From Pseudomonas sp. UYIF39 (GTDB lineage: Bacteria; Pseudomonadota; Gammaproteobacteria; Pseudomonadales; Pseudomonadaceae), in NCBI RefSeq assembly GCF_029963765.1, contig NZ_JALBYU010000026.1, positions 1 through 64,000 on the forward strand: a stretch of DNA of 64,000 nucleotides. The letters are read 5' to 3'. The position numbers and the translations under genes are program-made. Under the pieces are notes generated by a model. That model had not been told where the DNA came from. It did not search any database and worked only from the letters and a program-made list of their open reading frames with translations. Positions 19,449 through 31,996 of the stretch are shown here, one piece after another. Positions within the stretch are counted from its first letter, which is position 1. Each line of letters begins with the position of its first letter.

Positions 19449-19541
19449 CTGTGGGAGCGAGCTTGCTCGCGATAGCAATTTGGCAGGCAACACATCTGTT
19501 GAATGTTCAATCGCCATCGCGAGCAAGCTCGCTTCCACAGG
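19449..19541. repeat. Paired REP elements between glgE and treS
   Basis: Two REP cores in inverted orientation (CTGTGGGAGCGAGCTTGCTCGCGAT ... ATCGCGAGCAAGCTCGCTTCCACAG) separated by about 45 bases, directly after the glgE stop and inside what otherwise looks like one operon. Confidence 0.95.
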
Positions 19542-19603
19542 TAATCATCGCGTTTGTGACAGGCGCTCGGCTCAGCAAATTTCGAATTCAACAGGAGTTT
19601 CAA

Positions 19604-22600
19604 ATGGCGAAGAAACCCAAGGCAGCCACCTTTATCAAGGACCCGCTCTGGTACAAGGATGCGGTGATCTATCAGGTTCACGTTAAGTCTTTTTTCGACT
19701 CCAACAATGACGGGATCGGCGACTTTCCCGGTCTTATCGCCAAACTTGATTACATTGCCGATCTGGGCGTCAACACCATTTGGTTGTTGCCGTTCTATCC
19801 CTCGCCACGACGCGACGATGGCTACGACATCGCCGAATACCGTGGCGTGCATTCCGACTACGGCACCATGGCCGACGCCAAGCGTTTCATCTCGGAAGCC
19901 CACAAACGTGGCCTGCGGGTCATTACCGAACTGGTCATCAACCACACCTCGGACCAGCACGCCTGGTTTCAGCGAGCGCGCAAAGCCAAGAAAGGTTCGG
20001 CGGCGCGGGACTTCTACGTCTGGTCTGATGACGATCAAAAGTACGACGGCACTCGTATCATCTTTCTCGACACCGAAAAATCCAACTGGACCTGGGACCC
20101 GGTGGCCGGTCAGTACTTCTGGCACCGGTTCTATTCCCACCAGCCAGACCTGAATTTCGATAACCCGCAAGTCATGAAAGCCGTGCTGTCGGTGATGCGC
20201 TACTGGCTGGACATGGGCATCGACGGTCTGCGTCTGGACGCGATTCCGTACCTGATCGAACGCGACGGCACCAACAACGAAAACCTGCCCGAGACCCACG
20301 ACGTCCTCAAGCAGATCCGTGCCGAAATCGATGCCAACTACCCGGACCGCATGCTGCTGGCCGAGGCGAACCAATGGCCGGAAGACACGCAACTGTATTT
20401 CGGCGACACCGACGCCAAGGGCCTGAACGGCGACGAATGCCACATGGCGTTCCACTTCCCGCTGATGCCGCGCATGTACATGGCGCTGGCCCAGGAAGAC
20501 CGTTTCCCGATCACCGACATTCTGCGTCAGACCCCGGAGATCCCAGCCAACTGTCAGTGGGCGATTTTCCTGCGCAACCACGATGAGCTGACCCTGGAAA
20601 TGGTCACCGACAAGGAGCGCGATTACCTGTGGAATTACTACGCGGCCGACCGTCGGGCGCGGATCAACCTGGGCATTCGCCGCCGCCTGGCACCTTTGAT
20701 GGAGCGCGACCGTCGCCGGGTGGAGCTACTAAATAGCCTGCTGCTGTCGATGCCCGGCACGCCGACCCTGTATTACGGCGATGAAATCGGCATGGGTGAC
20801 AACATCTATCTCGGCGACCGTGACGGCGTGAGGACGCCGATGCAGTGGTCGATTGACCGTAACGGCGGTTTCTCCCGCGCCGACCCGGCGAGCCTGGTGC
20901 TGCCGCCGATCATGGACCCGCAATACGGTTACCTGTCGGTTAACGTCGAAACCCAGGCCGGCGACCCGCATTCGTTGCTGAACTGGACCCGGCGCATGCT
21001 CGCCGTGCGCAAGCAGTCCAAGGCCTTCGGTCGCGGCACACTGAAAATGCTCTCGCCGAGCAACCGGCGGATCCTGGCCTACACCCGAGAATTCACGGGG
21101 GCTGACGGCAAGCACGAAATCATCTTGTGCGTGGCCAACGTGTCACGTAGCGCGCAAGCAGCGGAGCTGGACCTGTCGGCCTACGTCGGCATGGTGCCGG
21201 TGGAGATGCTCGGCGGTAACGCCTTCCCGCCTATTGGTCAGTTGAATTTCCTGCTGACCCTGGCGCCTTACGGTTTCTATTGGTTCGTCTTGGCGGCGGA
21301 AAACCAAATGCCAAGCTGGCACGTGGAACCGGCGCAAAGCCTGCCGGACTTCACCACGCTGGTGCTGAAGAAACGCATGGAAGAACTGCTCGAAGCGCCG
21401 TCCCGCGGCACTCTGGAGCAGGGCATCTTGCCAAGCTGGCTACAGAATCGCCGCTGGTTTGCCGGCAAGGACGCGGCCATCGAACAGGTCAACATCGCGT
21501 ACGGTGTGCGCTTCGGCGATCCGCTGCACCCCGTGTTGTTGAGTGAAATCGACGTCACCAGTGGCGGCCAGACCAGCCGCTATCAGTTGCCGTTCGGTTT
21601 TATCTCCGAAGATCAGGTCGGTGCCGCGTTGCCTCAGCAACTGGCCTTGTCTCGAGTCCGGCGCGTGCGTCAGGTCGGTTTGATCACCGACGCCTTCAGC
21701 CTCGACACCTTTGTGCATGCGGTTTTGCATGGCATACAAAGCAATATCGTATTGCCATCCAGCGCGGGCGAGATCCATTTCGAGCCGACGGCGGAACTGG
21801 CGAATCTCGGCTTGAGCGGGGAATCGGAAGTGCGTTACCTGTCCGCCGAACAGTCCAACAGTTCGGTGGTGATCGGCAACAGCCTGGTGTTGAAGCTGAT
21901 CCGCAAGATCGCGACTGGCGTGCACCCGGAACTGGAAATGAGCGCGTTCCTGACTCACGCCGGTTTCCGCAATATTTCGCCGCTGCTGGGTTCAGTGGTT
22001 CGCCGTGATCCGGCAGGCGAGGACAACCTGCTGATGATTGCCCAAGGCTATTTGAGCAATCAGGGCGACGCCTGGGAATGGACTCAGAACAACCTCGAAC
22101 GGGCGCTGCGCGACGAGCTGGCCGACGCCATGTCCGAGCAGGAGCAACACTACAACGCCTTGGGCGAACTGAGAGACTTCGCCGGCATGCTCGGTCAGCG
22201 CCTGGGCGAAATGCATCAGCTGCTGGCGGCGCCCAGCGACAACCCGGACTTCGCCCCGAAGGTCACCACCCAGAAAGATGCCCTGGCCTGCGCCAAGGAC
22301 GTGGCGGCGCAACTGGAGCACGCGCTGAAGTTGCTCCAACAGCATCAAAGCGAATTGAACCCGGCAGACAAAGCCTTGGTCACTCGTTTACTGGACAACA
22401 AAAAAGCCATCCTCAGCCATGTTCAGGAACTGGGCAAAAAAGCCGTTGGTGGTCTGCGCATTCGCGTCCACGGCGACTTGCACCTGGGCCAGGTGCTGGT
22501 GATCAAGGGCGACGCCTACTTGATCGACTTCGAAGGCGAGCCGGCGCGGCCGCTGCATGAGCGACGGGGCAAACACAGCCCGTACAAAGACGTCAGTGGC

Positions 22601-22945
22601 GTATTGCGTTCTTTTGACTACGCTGCGGCGATGGCGATCAATGTGCACAACGTCGACAACACGGCCGATGCCCAAGCCGCTCGTCAACGTGTCGCTGATC
22701 GCTATTTAAGTGAAGCAAGACAAGCATTTGTCGACGCTTATCGGCTGGCGGCAGCTAGTCTTGCTCATGCATGGCAAGATCCGGAAGGCGAGGACGCCGC
22801 GTTGGCGTTGTTCGGCCTGGAGAAGGCAGCGTATGAAGTGGCCTATGAGGCAGAAAATCGCCCCACCTGGTTGCCCGTGCCGTTGCACGGTTTGTATGGG
22901 TTATTGAGAGGGCTTAAACCCTTTTCCGATCTTGGTGGAGAGTAG
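19604..22945 (+). CDS. treS: Trehalose synthase / maltokinase fusion TreS-Mak
   Basis: 1113 residues. The N-terminal GH13_16 trehalose synthase (about 10-550) interconverts trehalose and maltose, with nucleophile D212 in LRLDAIPY and acid/base E254 in LLAEANQW. The C-terminal maltokinase (about 640-1105) makes maltose-1-phosphate; its phosphotransferase motifs are HGDLHLGQ and LIDFEGEPARP. The fusion is common in pseudomonads, whereas in mycobacteria the two are separate subunits of one complex. ATG at 19604 follows CAGGAG; the open frame extends upstream only through the REP element and is not coding. glgB starts three bases after its stop. Confidence 0.96.
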   Translation: MAKKPKAATFIKDPLWYKDAVIYQVHVKSFFDSNNDGIGDFPGLIAKLDYIADLGVNTIWLLPFYPSPRRDDGYDIAEYRGVHSDYGTMADAKRFISEAHKRGLRVITELVINHTSDQHAWFQRARKAKKGSAARDFYVWSDDDQKYDGTRIIFLDTEKSNWTWDPVAGQYFWHRFYSHQPDLNFDNPQVMKAVLSVMRYWLDMGIDGLRLDAIPYLIERDGTNNENLPETHDVLKQIRAEIDANYPDRMLLAEANQWPEDTQLYFGDTDAKGLNGDECHMAFHFPLMPRMYMALAQEDRFPITDILRQTPEIPANCQWAIFLRNHDELTLEMVTDKERDYLWNYYAADRRARINLGIRRRLAPLMERDRRRVELLNSLLLSMPGTPTLYYGDEIGMGDNIYLGDRDGVRTPMQWSIDRNGGFSRADPASLVLPPIMDPQYGYLSVNVETQAGDPHSLLNWTRRMLAVRKQSKAFGRGTLKMLSPSNRRILAYTREFTGADGKHEIILCVANVSRSAQAAELDLSAYVGMVPVEMLGGNAFPPIGQLNFLLTLAPYGFYWFVLAAENQMPSWHVEPAQSLPDFTTLVLKKRMEELLEAPSRGTLEQGILPSWLQNRRWFAGKDAAIEQVNIAYGVRFGDPLHPVLLSEIDVTSGGQTSRYQLPFGFISEDQVGAALPQQLALSRVRRVRQVGLITDAFSLDTFVHAVLHGIQSNIVLPSSAGEIHFEPTAELANLGLSGESEVRYLSAEQSNSSVVIGNSLVLKLIRKIATGVHPELEMSAFLTHAGFRNISPLLGSVVRRDPAGEDNLLMIAQGYLSNQGDAWEWTQNNLERALRDELADAMSEQEQHYNALGELRDFAGMLGQRLGEMHQLLAAPSDNPDFAPKVTTQKDALACAKDVAAQLEHALKLLQQHQSELNPADKALVTRLLDNKKAILSHVQELGKKAVGGLRIRVHGDLHLGQVLVIKGDAYLIDFEGEPARPLHERRGKHSPYKDVSGVLRSFDYAAAMAINVHNVDNTADAQAARQRVADRYLSEARQAFVDAYRLAAASLAHAWQDPEGEDAALALFGLEKAAYEVAYEAENRPTWLPVPLHGLYGLLRGLKPFSDLGGE

Positions 22946-22947
22946 TC

Positions 22948-25179
<2,232 letters not shown>

Positions 25180-25182
25180 TCC

Positions 25183-25258
25183 GAAAAGATCGCAGCCTGC
25201 GGCAGCTCCTACGTTAGGTCGGTGTACCTTCTGTAGGAGCCTGCGATCTTTTGATCTT
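25183..25258. repeat. Imperfect inverted repeat (second REP class)
   Basis: AAAAGATCGCAGCCTGCGGCAGCTCCTACG and CTGTAGGAGCCTGCGATCTTTTGATC form an imperfect inverted pair filling the gap between the convergent glgB and autotransporter genes. It probably also serves as the end of both transcripts. Confidence 0.8.
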
Positions 25259-25259
25259 T

Positions 25260-26333
25260 CTACCAACGCATCCGCACACCCAAACTCCCAATCAACCCGT
25301 TCAAATCATTGTCATCCACATCACTGCTGTAGTCGGCGCTGACGTAAAAACTCACGGCGGGCGTCACTCTGGCCACCAACCCCAAACCCACTTCGACGGT
25401 CGATGAATAGCGGCTGCTGCTGATCTTCTCGACCTGATCGAGGTTCACGGTATTGCCGGTGTACACCGTGTGCCACAAGTTGGTTCGCACGTAGGGTTCG
25501 ACCCCCAGTCCGTTGATGTCGTAACTACCTTTCAACCGTGCACCGACTCGGCCGCTCCAGGACGTCAGGTCGCTGGATGAGGCATTGCCGGAGCCGGCAT
25601 ACGGGGTGTCCAGGGTAATGCGTTGATTGATTAATTGCGCCTGGGGTTCGACTACCCAGTGATCGCTAAGGCCAATGGGGAAACCACCTTCTACCGACAG
25701 CGTCACCGCGCTACCCTCGGCCGCTTGTCGGGCGCCCTGGTCATTGCGGGTATAACCGTTGACCCGGCCGCCGCTGGCCGTCAAATCCACGTGCCAGCCT
25801 TGGGGCCCGGTCAGGCTCCAGTAGGCGCCGAGGCTCTGGCCTTCGAGGTTGAGGGTGTCGTGGCTGGGGTCGGCAAGGGCGGGACCGGTCAGCAGCCCGT
25901 TGCTGTTGCCTTGTAACTGAGTGATGCCGCCGACCAGTCCGACCCGCTGGGTATGACCGCTACCGCTTTGCAGAGTCAGGATCGCCGGACCTTTGAATTC
26001 GCTACTGCCAGGGATAGCAAATCCCTGAGCCAGAACATCGGTTTGCGCCTGCCGCGAGGCCTGTCCATATACCTGATCCCAGGCCGAAGGCGCAGCGTCC
26101 TCAATGGTCAGGTGTGAACTTCGTATATCGGAGGCGACGCTGAAGCGGCCGGGGTAGGGGCCGGTGAAAGTGACCGCGGGCAAAGTCATGACCGGAACAT
26201 CCTGACGGTACCAAGGCATGGTTTCATACTCTGCCGGCCCTGCCTGTACTTCCATGGTCGAGCACAGAAGGAGTGAACTCGAGACAGTGCAAAAAGTAAC
26301 TTTGATCTCATGTTGGGTGAATGAAGTTTTCAT
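25260..26333 (-). CDS. Autotransporter-type outer-membrane beta-barrel protein
   Basis: 357 residues. A poor signal-like segment (about 10-32, ...SSSLLLCSTMEVQA) is followed by about 80 residues of non-repetitive sequence and then an autotransporter beta-barrel (about 110-357). The barrel shows alternating strands, GRVGARLKGSYDINGLGVEPYVRTNLWHT and the C-terminal LGVRMRW ending in W, the BAM recognition end. There is essentially no passenger domain, unlike classical autotransporters. Only a weak AAGGTAG site precedes the ATG. Function unknown. Its last codons abut the REP-like repeat; a decayed homologous barrel lies just upstream. Confidence 0.75.
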   Translation of the reverse strand: MKTSFTQHEIKVTFCTVSSSLLLCSTMEVQAGPAEYETMPWYRQDVPVMTLPAVTFTGPYPGRFSVASDIRSSHLTIEDAAPSAWDQVYGQASRQAQTDVLAQGFAIPGSSEFKGPAILTLQSGSGHTQRVGLVGGITQLQGNSNGLLTGPALADPSHDTLNLEGQSLGAYWSLTGPQGWHVDLTASGGRVNGYTRNDQGARQAAEGSAVTLSVEGGFPIGLSDHWVVEPQAQLINQRITLDTPYAGSGNASSSDLTSWSGRVGARLKGSYDINGLGVEPYVRTNLWHTVYTGNTVNLDQVEKISSSRYSSTVEVGLGLVARVTPAVSFYVSADYSSDVDDNDLNGLIGSLGVRMRW

Positions 26334-26655
26334 GGAGGTCTACCTTGCAATCGCATGCGGTATCTCGCTCTGGCGTCTCTCCTACCCCGAATGAGGGGCG
26401 ACCGAATGTAGTGGGGCAAGCCTCTGGTCGCCCGTTTTTGCGGGTGTCTTGGGGTTTGCCCCTAGTGTATTTCCGGGGGTAGTAACGTGTAGCTAAGAAG
26501 ACCCTTGACATCGCGTCAAGAAAATGGCCGATAAATGGTATGTGTATTTTAGGACTCGCAAGTGACTGATTTATGCCCTACATCTAAGTTCTTGTTTGTT
26601 CGAAACATCGTCAAAATTCCGCGTTCCAGAGCGTTTTTGATAGTGGGCTACCGGT
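26334..26655. other. Intergenic region upstream of the autotransporter gene
   Basis: AT-richer than its surroundings and without a convincing gene. It holds a hairpin at 26396-26433 (GGGCGACC / GGTCGCCC, followed by GTTTTT on the plus strand) and a short inverted repeat at 26506-26522 (CTTGAC-ATCGC-GTCAAG). The second could be part of a promoter or operator for the autotransporter gene. No strong -35/-10 pair could be assigned. Confidence 0.4.
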
Positions 26656-26895
26656 CTACCAACTCACCCTGACACCGACATTTGCGGCCGTTGCGCGCAG
26701 CTGATTACTGTCGATATTGCGGGTGTAGTCGACTGCGCCATACACGCTCGCGGTTTTCGCGAGTACCGGAAAGGGTGTGCCACAGATTGGCTCGTAGATA
26801 AGGTTCCAGTGGTCGTCCACTGACTTGGTATCGGCCTTTGAGTCGAGCGCCGAGGCGACCGGTCCAGGCACCGTCAGAGTCGAATGAGACCTTTG
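26656..26895 (-). pseudogene. Decayed autotransporter barrel fragment
   Basis: Two reading frames together give the end of an autotransporter barrel. Upstream frame: KVSFDSDGAWTGRLGARL..., then RPLEPYLRANLWHT, closely matching GRVGARLKGSYDINGLGVEPYVRTNLWHT of the intact neighbour. After about ANLWHTLSGT the frame is lost. The next frame gives KTASVYGAVDYTRNID... and ends GVRVSW, the barrel C-terminus with a terminal aromatic. A stretch between the two (the strands before the last hairpin) is missing, so there is both an internal deletion and a frameshift; the 5' part of the gene is gone, with an in-frame TAG just before KVSFD. Confidence 0.8.
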
Positions 26896-26945
26896 AATGC
26901 TTCTAAATAGTGAGGGCGCAAGCGCCCTCGCTACTCGCCTGGCGA

Positions 26946-27314
26946 CTACCCAGGCTTGTGGTTATCCAAAACCCGATTGACCGCTAACTCACCCAACATG
27001 ATCATCCGTTGCAGCACCAGCATCGTTTGCCGTCGCGGGCCGTCCGTTACGTCGGCGAGATCGTTGACCATGGCGCTGGCTGATGCCAACGATTCGCAGG
27101 CCTCGACGAGCAACGTTTCGTCATCCACCGCTGCGTCGATGGTGAAAATGGTGCTGGGCTTGTAGGGCGGTATCTGCGTTTTCGTCGCCCCGGGGTTGAG
27201 GTAGAAGCTGAGTGCGCGGTCGGCCGCCTCTCTCATTTTCTTGGGGTCAAGATCAATAAAGGCGTCGTAGGGTACTGGACCCGTGTGCGGGGGATTCGGC
27301 GTTACTTTGAACAT
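26946..27314 (-). CDS. DUF6124 family protein
   Basis: 122-residue cytosolic protein beginning MFKVTPNPP, a start shared by a Pseudomonas-specific family (DUF6124, earlier grouped with DUF3077) often found in several copies per genome. The middle (STIFTIDAAVDDETLLVEACESLASASAMVNDLAD) and the helical end (MLGELAVNRVLDNHKPG) fit that family. The function is unknown. A CTGGAA site precedes the ATG and a GC-rich hairpin (27337-27371) lies in its leader. Family assignment is from memory of the sequence pattern. Confidence 0.75.
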   Translation of the reverse strand: MFKVTPNPPHTGPVPYDAFIDLDPKKMREAADRALSFYLNPGATKTQIPPYKPSTIFTIDAAVDDETLLVEACESLASASAMVNDLADVTDGPRRQTMLVLQRMIMLGELAVNRVLDNHKPG

Positions 27315-27711
27315 AGATCTGATTTCCAGAGTTGGGGCCGCTACCGCTCTCGACTAAAAGAGGGTGGCGGCTGTACGCAGGTTAGTCGACCGGTGGAATC
27401 AGCAAGCCCGGCGCGCCCAAGGGCGCCCTGCGCACAGCCACCATCAAGTACAGGCATAGAACGACCTGACTGAATGGCGCTTATGCACCTTACCGATAAC
27501 CACCGGGCGACTAAACCCGACCACTGATGAGCAGTGGCAGGTAAACGATAGAGGCCGGGGTCAAAGCGCACAAGCCGGCGGATTCTGGCGCACGTGTAGG
27601 TAACGACGCAAGGCGTTGTAGCCGTTAGGACGTAACACCGAGTGTCTTTAAACGAGTCCGCTAAACGCATGAAAGCGGCCGGCACAGTAGTCTATGAAAC
27701 TAATGAGCGTT
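27315..27711. other. Gene-free stretch between DUF6124 and EEP genes
   Basis: No supportable coding region on either strand. It contains the leader hairpin of the DUF6124 gene at 27337-27371 (GCCGCTACC / GGTGGCGGC with one wobble pair) and a GC palindrome GGGCGCCC near 27431. The rest shows no repeat, promoter or remnant that I could recognise. Confidence 0.4.
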
Positions 27712-28512
27712 TCAAAGATGCACTTCCACCGCCAACGGCAAGTGATCCGACAAATGCGTCCAGGGCTTGTGCCCCAGTATTCGCGGCTCATGACTGCTGG
27801 CATTGCGCAGATGGATCCGATCCAGGCGCAGCAGGGGAAAGCGTGCCGGATAGGTTTTTGCCGGGCGACCGTGGTGACGCTCGAAGGCTTCATGCAGGTA
27901 GTCGCGTCGGGCGAGGGCGGTGTTGCCTTGCAGCTGCCAGTCGTTGAAGTCGCCGGCGATAATCACCGGCGCATCGTCGGGCAACGATTCGAGCAGTTGG
28001 CAGAGTAGCTGGAGCTGTAGTTGGCGATGGCTTTCCAGAAGACTCAAGTGAACGCAGATCGCATGGACTTCAGTGTGCCCCGGCACATCCAGAACGCAAT
28101 GCAGCAGGCCGCGGCGTTCGGGGCCGGTGATCGAGACGTCGAGGTTGCGGTGTTCGCGGATCGGGTATTTCGATAACAGGGCATTGCCGTGGTGGCCGTT
28201 GGGATAGACCGCGTTGCGACCGTAGGCGAAGTCGCTCCACATGCTGTCGGCCAGGAACTCGTACTGTGAGGTCTGCGGCCAATCGTTGTAGCGAGTGGAA
28301 TGGCGGTCGTGTTCACCGACGACTTCCTGCAGGAACACCAGGTCCGCCGACGTACTGCGTACCGCTTCACGCAGTTCCGGGAGAATGAAACGTCGGTTGA
28401 GTGCGGTAAAACCCTTGTGGGTGTTGACCGTCAGCACTCTCAGTCGATGAATCGCCGGGGGCGTGTTCAATGGAGATGATTCGACGGCCTGCCACTTGGA
28501 ATCACTGGTCAC
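27712..28512 (-). CDS. Endonuclease/exonuclease/phosphatase-family hydrolase (YbhP-like)
   Basis: 266-residue EEP-fold metal phosphodiesterase. Motifs in order: TVNTHKGF, LVFLQEVVGEHD with the metal-binding Glu, CVHLSL, GDFNDW, LDRIHLR and the C-terminal SDHLPL His. The start is GTG at 28512, which has AGGAG five bases upstream; an in-frame GTG at 28518 has that site directly against it. Related proteins (E. coli YbhP) are encoded with cardiolipin synthase ClsB, which suggests a lipid role, but no ClsB gene is present here. No signal peptide. Substrate unknown. Confidence 0.85.
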   Translation of the reverse strand: MTSDSKWQAVESSPLNTPPAIHRLRVLTVNTHKGFTALNRRFILPELREAVRSTSADLVFLQEVVGEHDRHSTRYNDWPQTSQYEFLADSMWSDFAYGRNAVYPNGHHGNALLSKYPIREHRNLDVSITGPERRGLLHCVLDVPGHTEVHAICVHLSLLESHRQLQLQLLCQLLESLPDDAPVIIAGDFNDWQLQGNTALARRDYLHEAFERHHGRPAKTYPARFPLLRLDRIHLRNASSHEPRILGHKPWTHLSDHLPLAVEVHL

Positions 28513-28606
28513 GTTCACTCCTCTGAATCAGGGCTGCTTATGTATGCGACTGATACAGCGGCGGGCAGTTCAGAGTGATTCGTCGCAAGCAGCCTTCACA
28601 CCAAAA

Positions 28607-28760
28607 TGTAGCAGCTGCCGAGCCTGCGAGGCTGCGTTCGGCTGCGAAACAGTCGTCATCCAGAATATGGAGTTTGCCTGACACGCCGCGCTGCCGGGTT
28701 TTGCGACTGCTACGCAGCCGAACGCAGCCTCGCAGCCTCGCAAGCTCGACAGCTGCTACA
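28607..28760. repeat. Long imperfect inverted repeat between EEP and PIG-L genes
   Basis: TGTAGCAGCTGCCGAGCCTGCGAGGCTGCGTTCGGCTGCG at the left is mirrored at the right by CGCAGCCGAACGCAGCCTCGC...AGCTGCTACA, with about 50 bases between. The arms are long enough to fold into one extended hairpin. It is a third variant of the intergenic repeats in this window. Confidence 0.85.
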
Positions 28761-28768
28761 ACGCTGCG

Positions 28769-29527
28769 TCAGACGAAGACAATTTCGTAGGGCAACCGTA
28801 TCCGCTCCAGAAGCACCGGGGGCAGTAGGGGGGCGAGGCCGATGGCCGGCTCGCCGTCGAGCTGGCTGGCATAGGCGTGGGTGGCGTGGCTTTTGCGCGC
28901 GACGGTCCAGGTGTCCAGGCGAACCTTGCGCGCGCGATGCCACGGGATGAGCCCTCGATCACGCGTTGGCCAGTGCCAGGCCCAGACTGGTACTTCGTTG
29001 AACGCCGCACCGACCATGGCCGCGGCCTTGGCGCTGGCCCGGCCAACGGCGTCATGGTCGACAATGCCATCCTCGCGCCAGGTGCTGAACACCACATCCC
29101 CGGGGCGTAAATAACGGGCGATGAATTGAGTCATCTGAAATTCCCGCTCGGCCAGGGCGTTGTCGGTGAAGCCGCCCCGAATCCATTTGAGGCTGTGCAT
29201 CGGCAGCCCGAGCCGGCGCAAGGCTTCGAGGCTTTCCTGGGGGCGGAACACGCTCAAGCGTTTCTCCGACCACTGTTGCGAGCCCGGATGGCTGGCGCTG
29301 CCGTCGGTAATCGAGATCAATTGCAGGGGATGACCCAGGGCGCTGAGCAACTGCAGCAGGCCGCCGCAGGTCACGACTTCATCGCCGGGATGTGGGGCAA
29401 TCACTACAGCGCGAGCGCCGGCGGGGACCAGGGTCTGAGTGCTGATGACAGGAATGTTGTCCAGTTGCGGGGCGCTGTTCCAGATCTGTACTGGCAGGCT
29501 GCTTTCACTGATGGAAACCGATTTCAT
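28769..29527 (-). CDS. PIG-L/LmbE family deacetylase-like protein with altered active site
   Basis: 252 residues with the Rossmann-like PIG-L fold. VVIAPHPGDEVVTCGGLL is the family's zinc-site motif, normally A-H-P-D-D-E; here it reads H46-P47-G48-D49-E50, so the first Asp, the catalytic base in MshB/LmbE enzymes, is Gly. The zinc ligands H46 and D49 are kept, and the C-terminal zinc His is probably in DHDAVGRAS. Family members remove N-acetyl groups from amino-sugars. The ATG has an AAGGAC site. It follows glgX on the same strand after about 200 bases. It may be a low-activity or non-catalytic form. Confidence 0.8.
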   Translation of the reverse strand: MKSVSISESSLPVQIWNSAPQLDNIPVISTQTLVPAGARAVVIAPHPGDEVVTCGGLLQLLSALGHPLQLISITDGSASHPGSQQWSEKRLSVFRPQESLEALRRLGLPMHSLKWIRGGFTDNALAEREFQMTQFIARYLRPGDVVFSTWREDGIVDHDAVGRASAKAAAMVGAAFNEVPVWAWHWPTRDRGLIPWHRARKVRLDTWTVARKSHATHAYASQLDGEPAIGLAPLLPPVLLERIRLPYEIVFV

Positions 29528-29723
29528 GGCTACGTCCTTGTTCTCGTTGATAGCAATGTGCAGCGCTCCAAACCCTGGATTGCCGCGAGCAGAGTATTGC
29601 TCATGTCACGCTATTCGTCGCGTCGATGTTCCGTCCGGTACCTTTTTTTATCCGACCTGCACCCCGTCCCGGCAACTGGAACGCTGCGGGACGAATAGTG
29701 CCTGGAATCCCTGAAGGTCTATT

Positions 29724-31883
<2,160 letters not shown>

Positions 31884-31996
31884 AGGTGCTCCTGCAAAGG
31901 GGGGACAGTTCTTGGCTCTGGTTTTTTTTGAGGGCGAGCGAGCCCTCGATGGCGAGAGGGCTCGCCACGAGGTCATTCAGGACAAAGGTGAGGGCG

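Noticed and set aside
19451..19603. Upstream extension of the treS frame
   Set aside because: The added residues translate REP sequence (GASLLAIAI...), and CAGGAG stands just before the ATG at 19604.
26396..26433. Hairpin with T-run upstream of the autotransporter as a terminator
   Set aside because: On the plus strand it would end no known transcript, and on the minus strand it has no T-run; more likely a leader structure or chance.
26308..26511. 67-codon minus-strand frame over the start of the autotransporter gene
   Set aside because: It covers a hairpin region and overlaps the start of a better-supported gene; no family match that I know.
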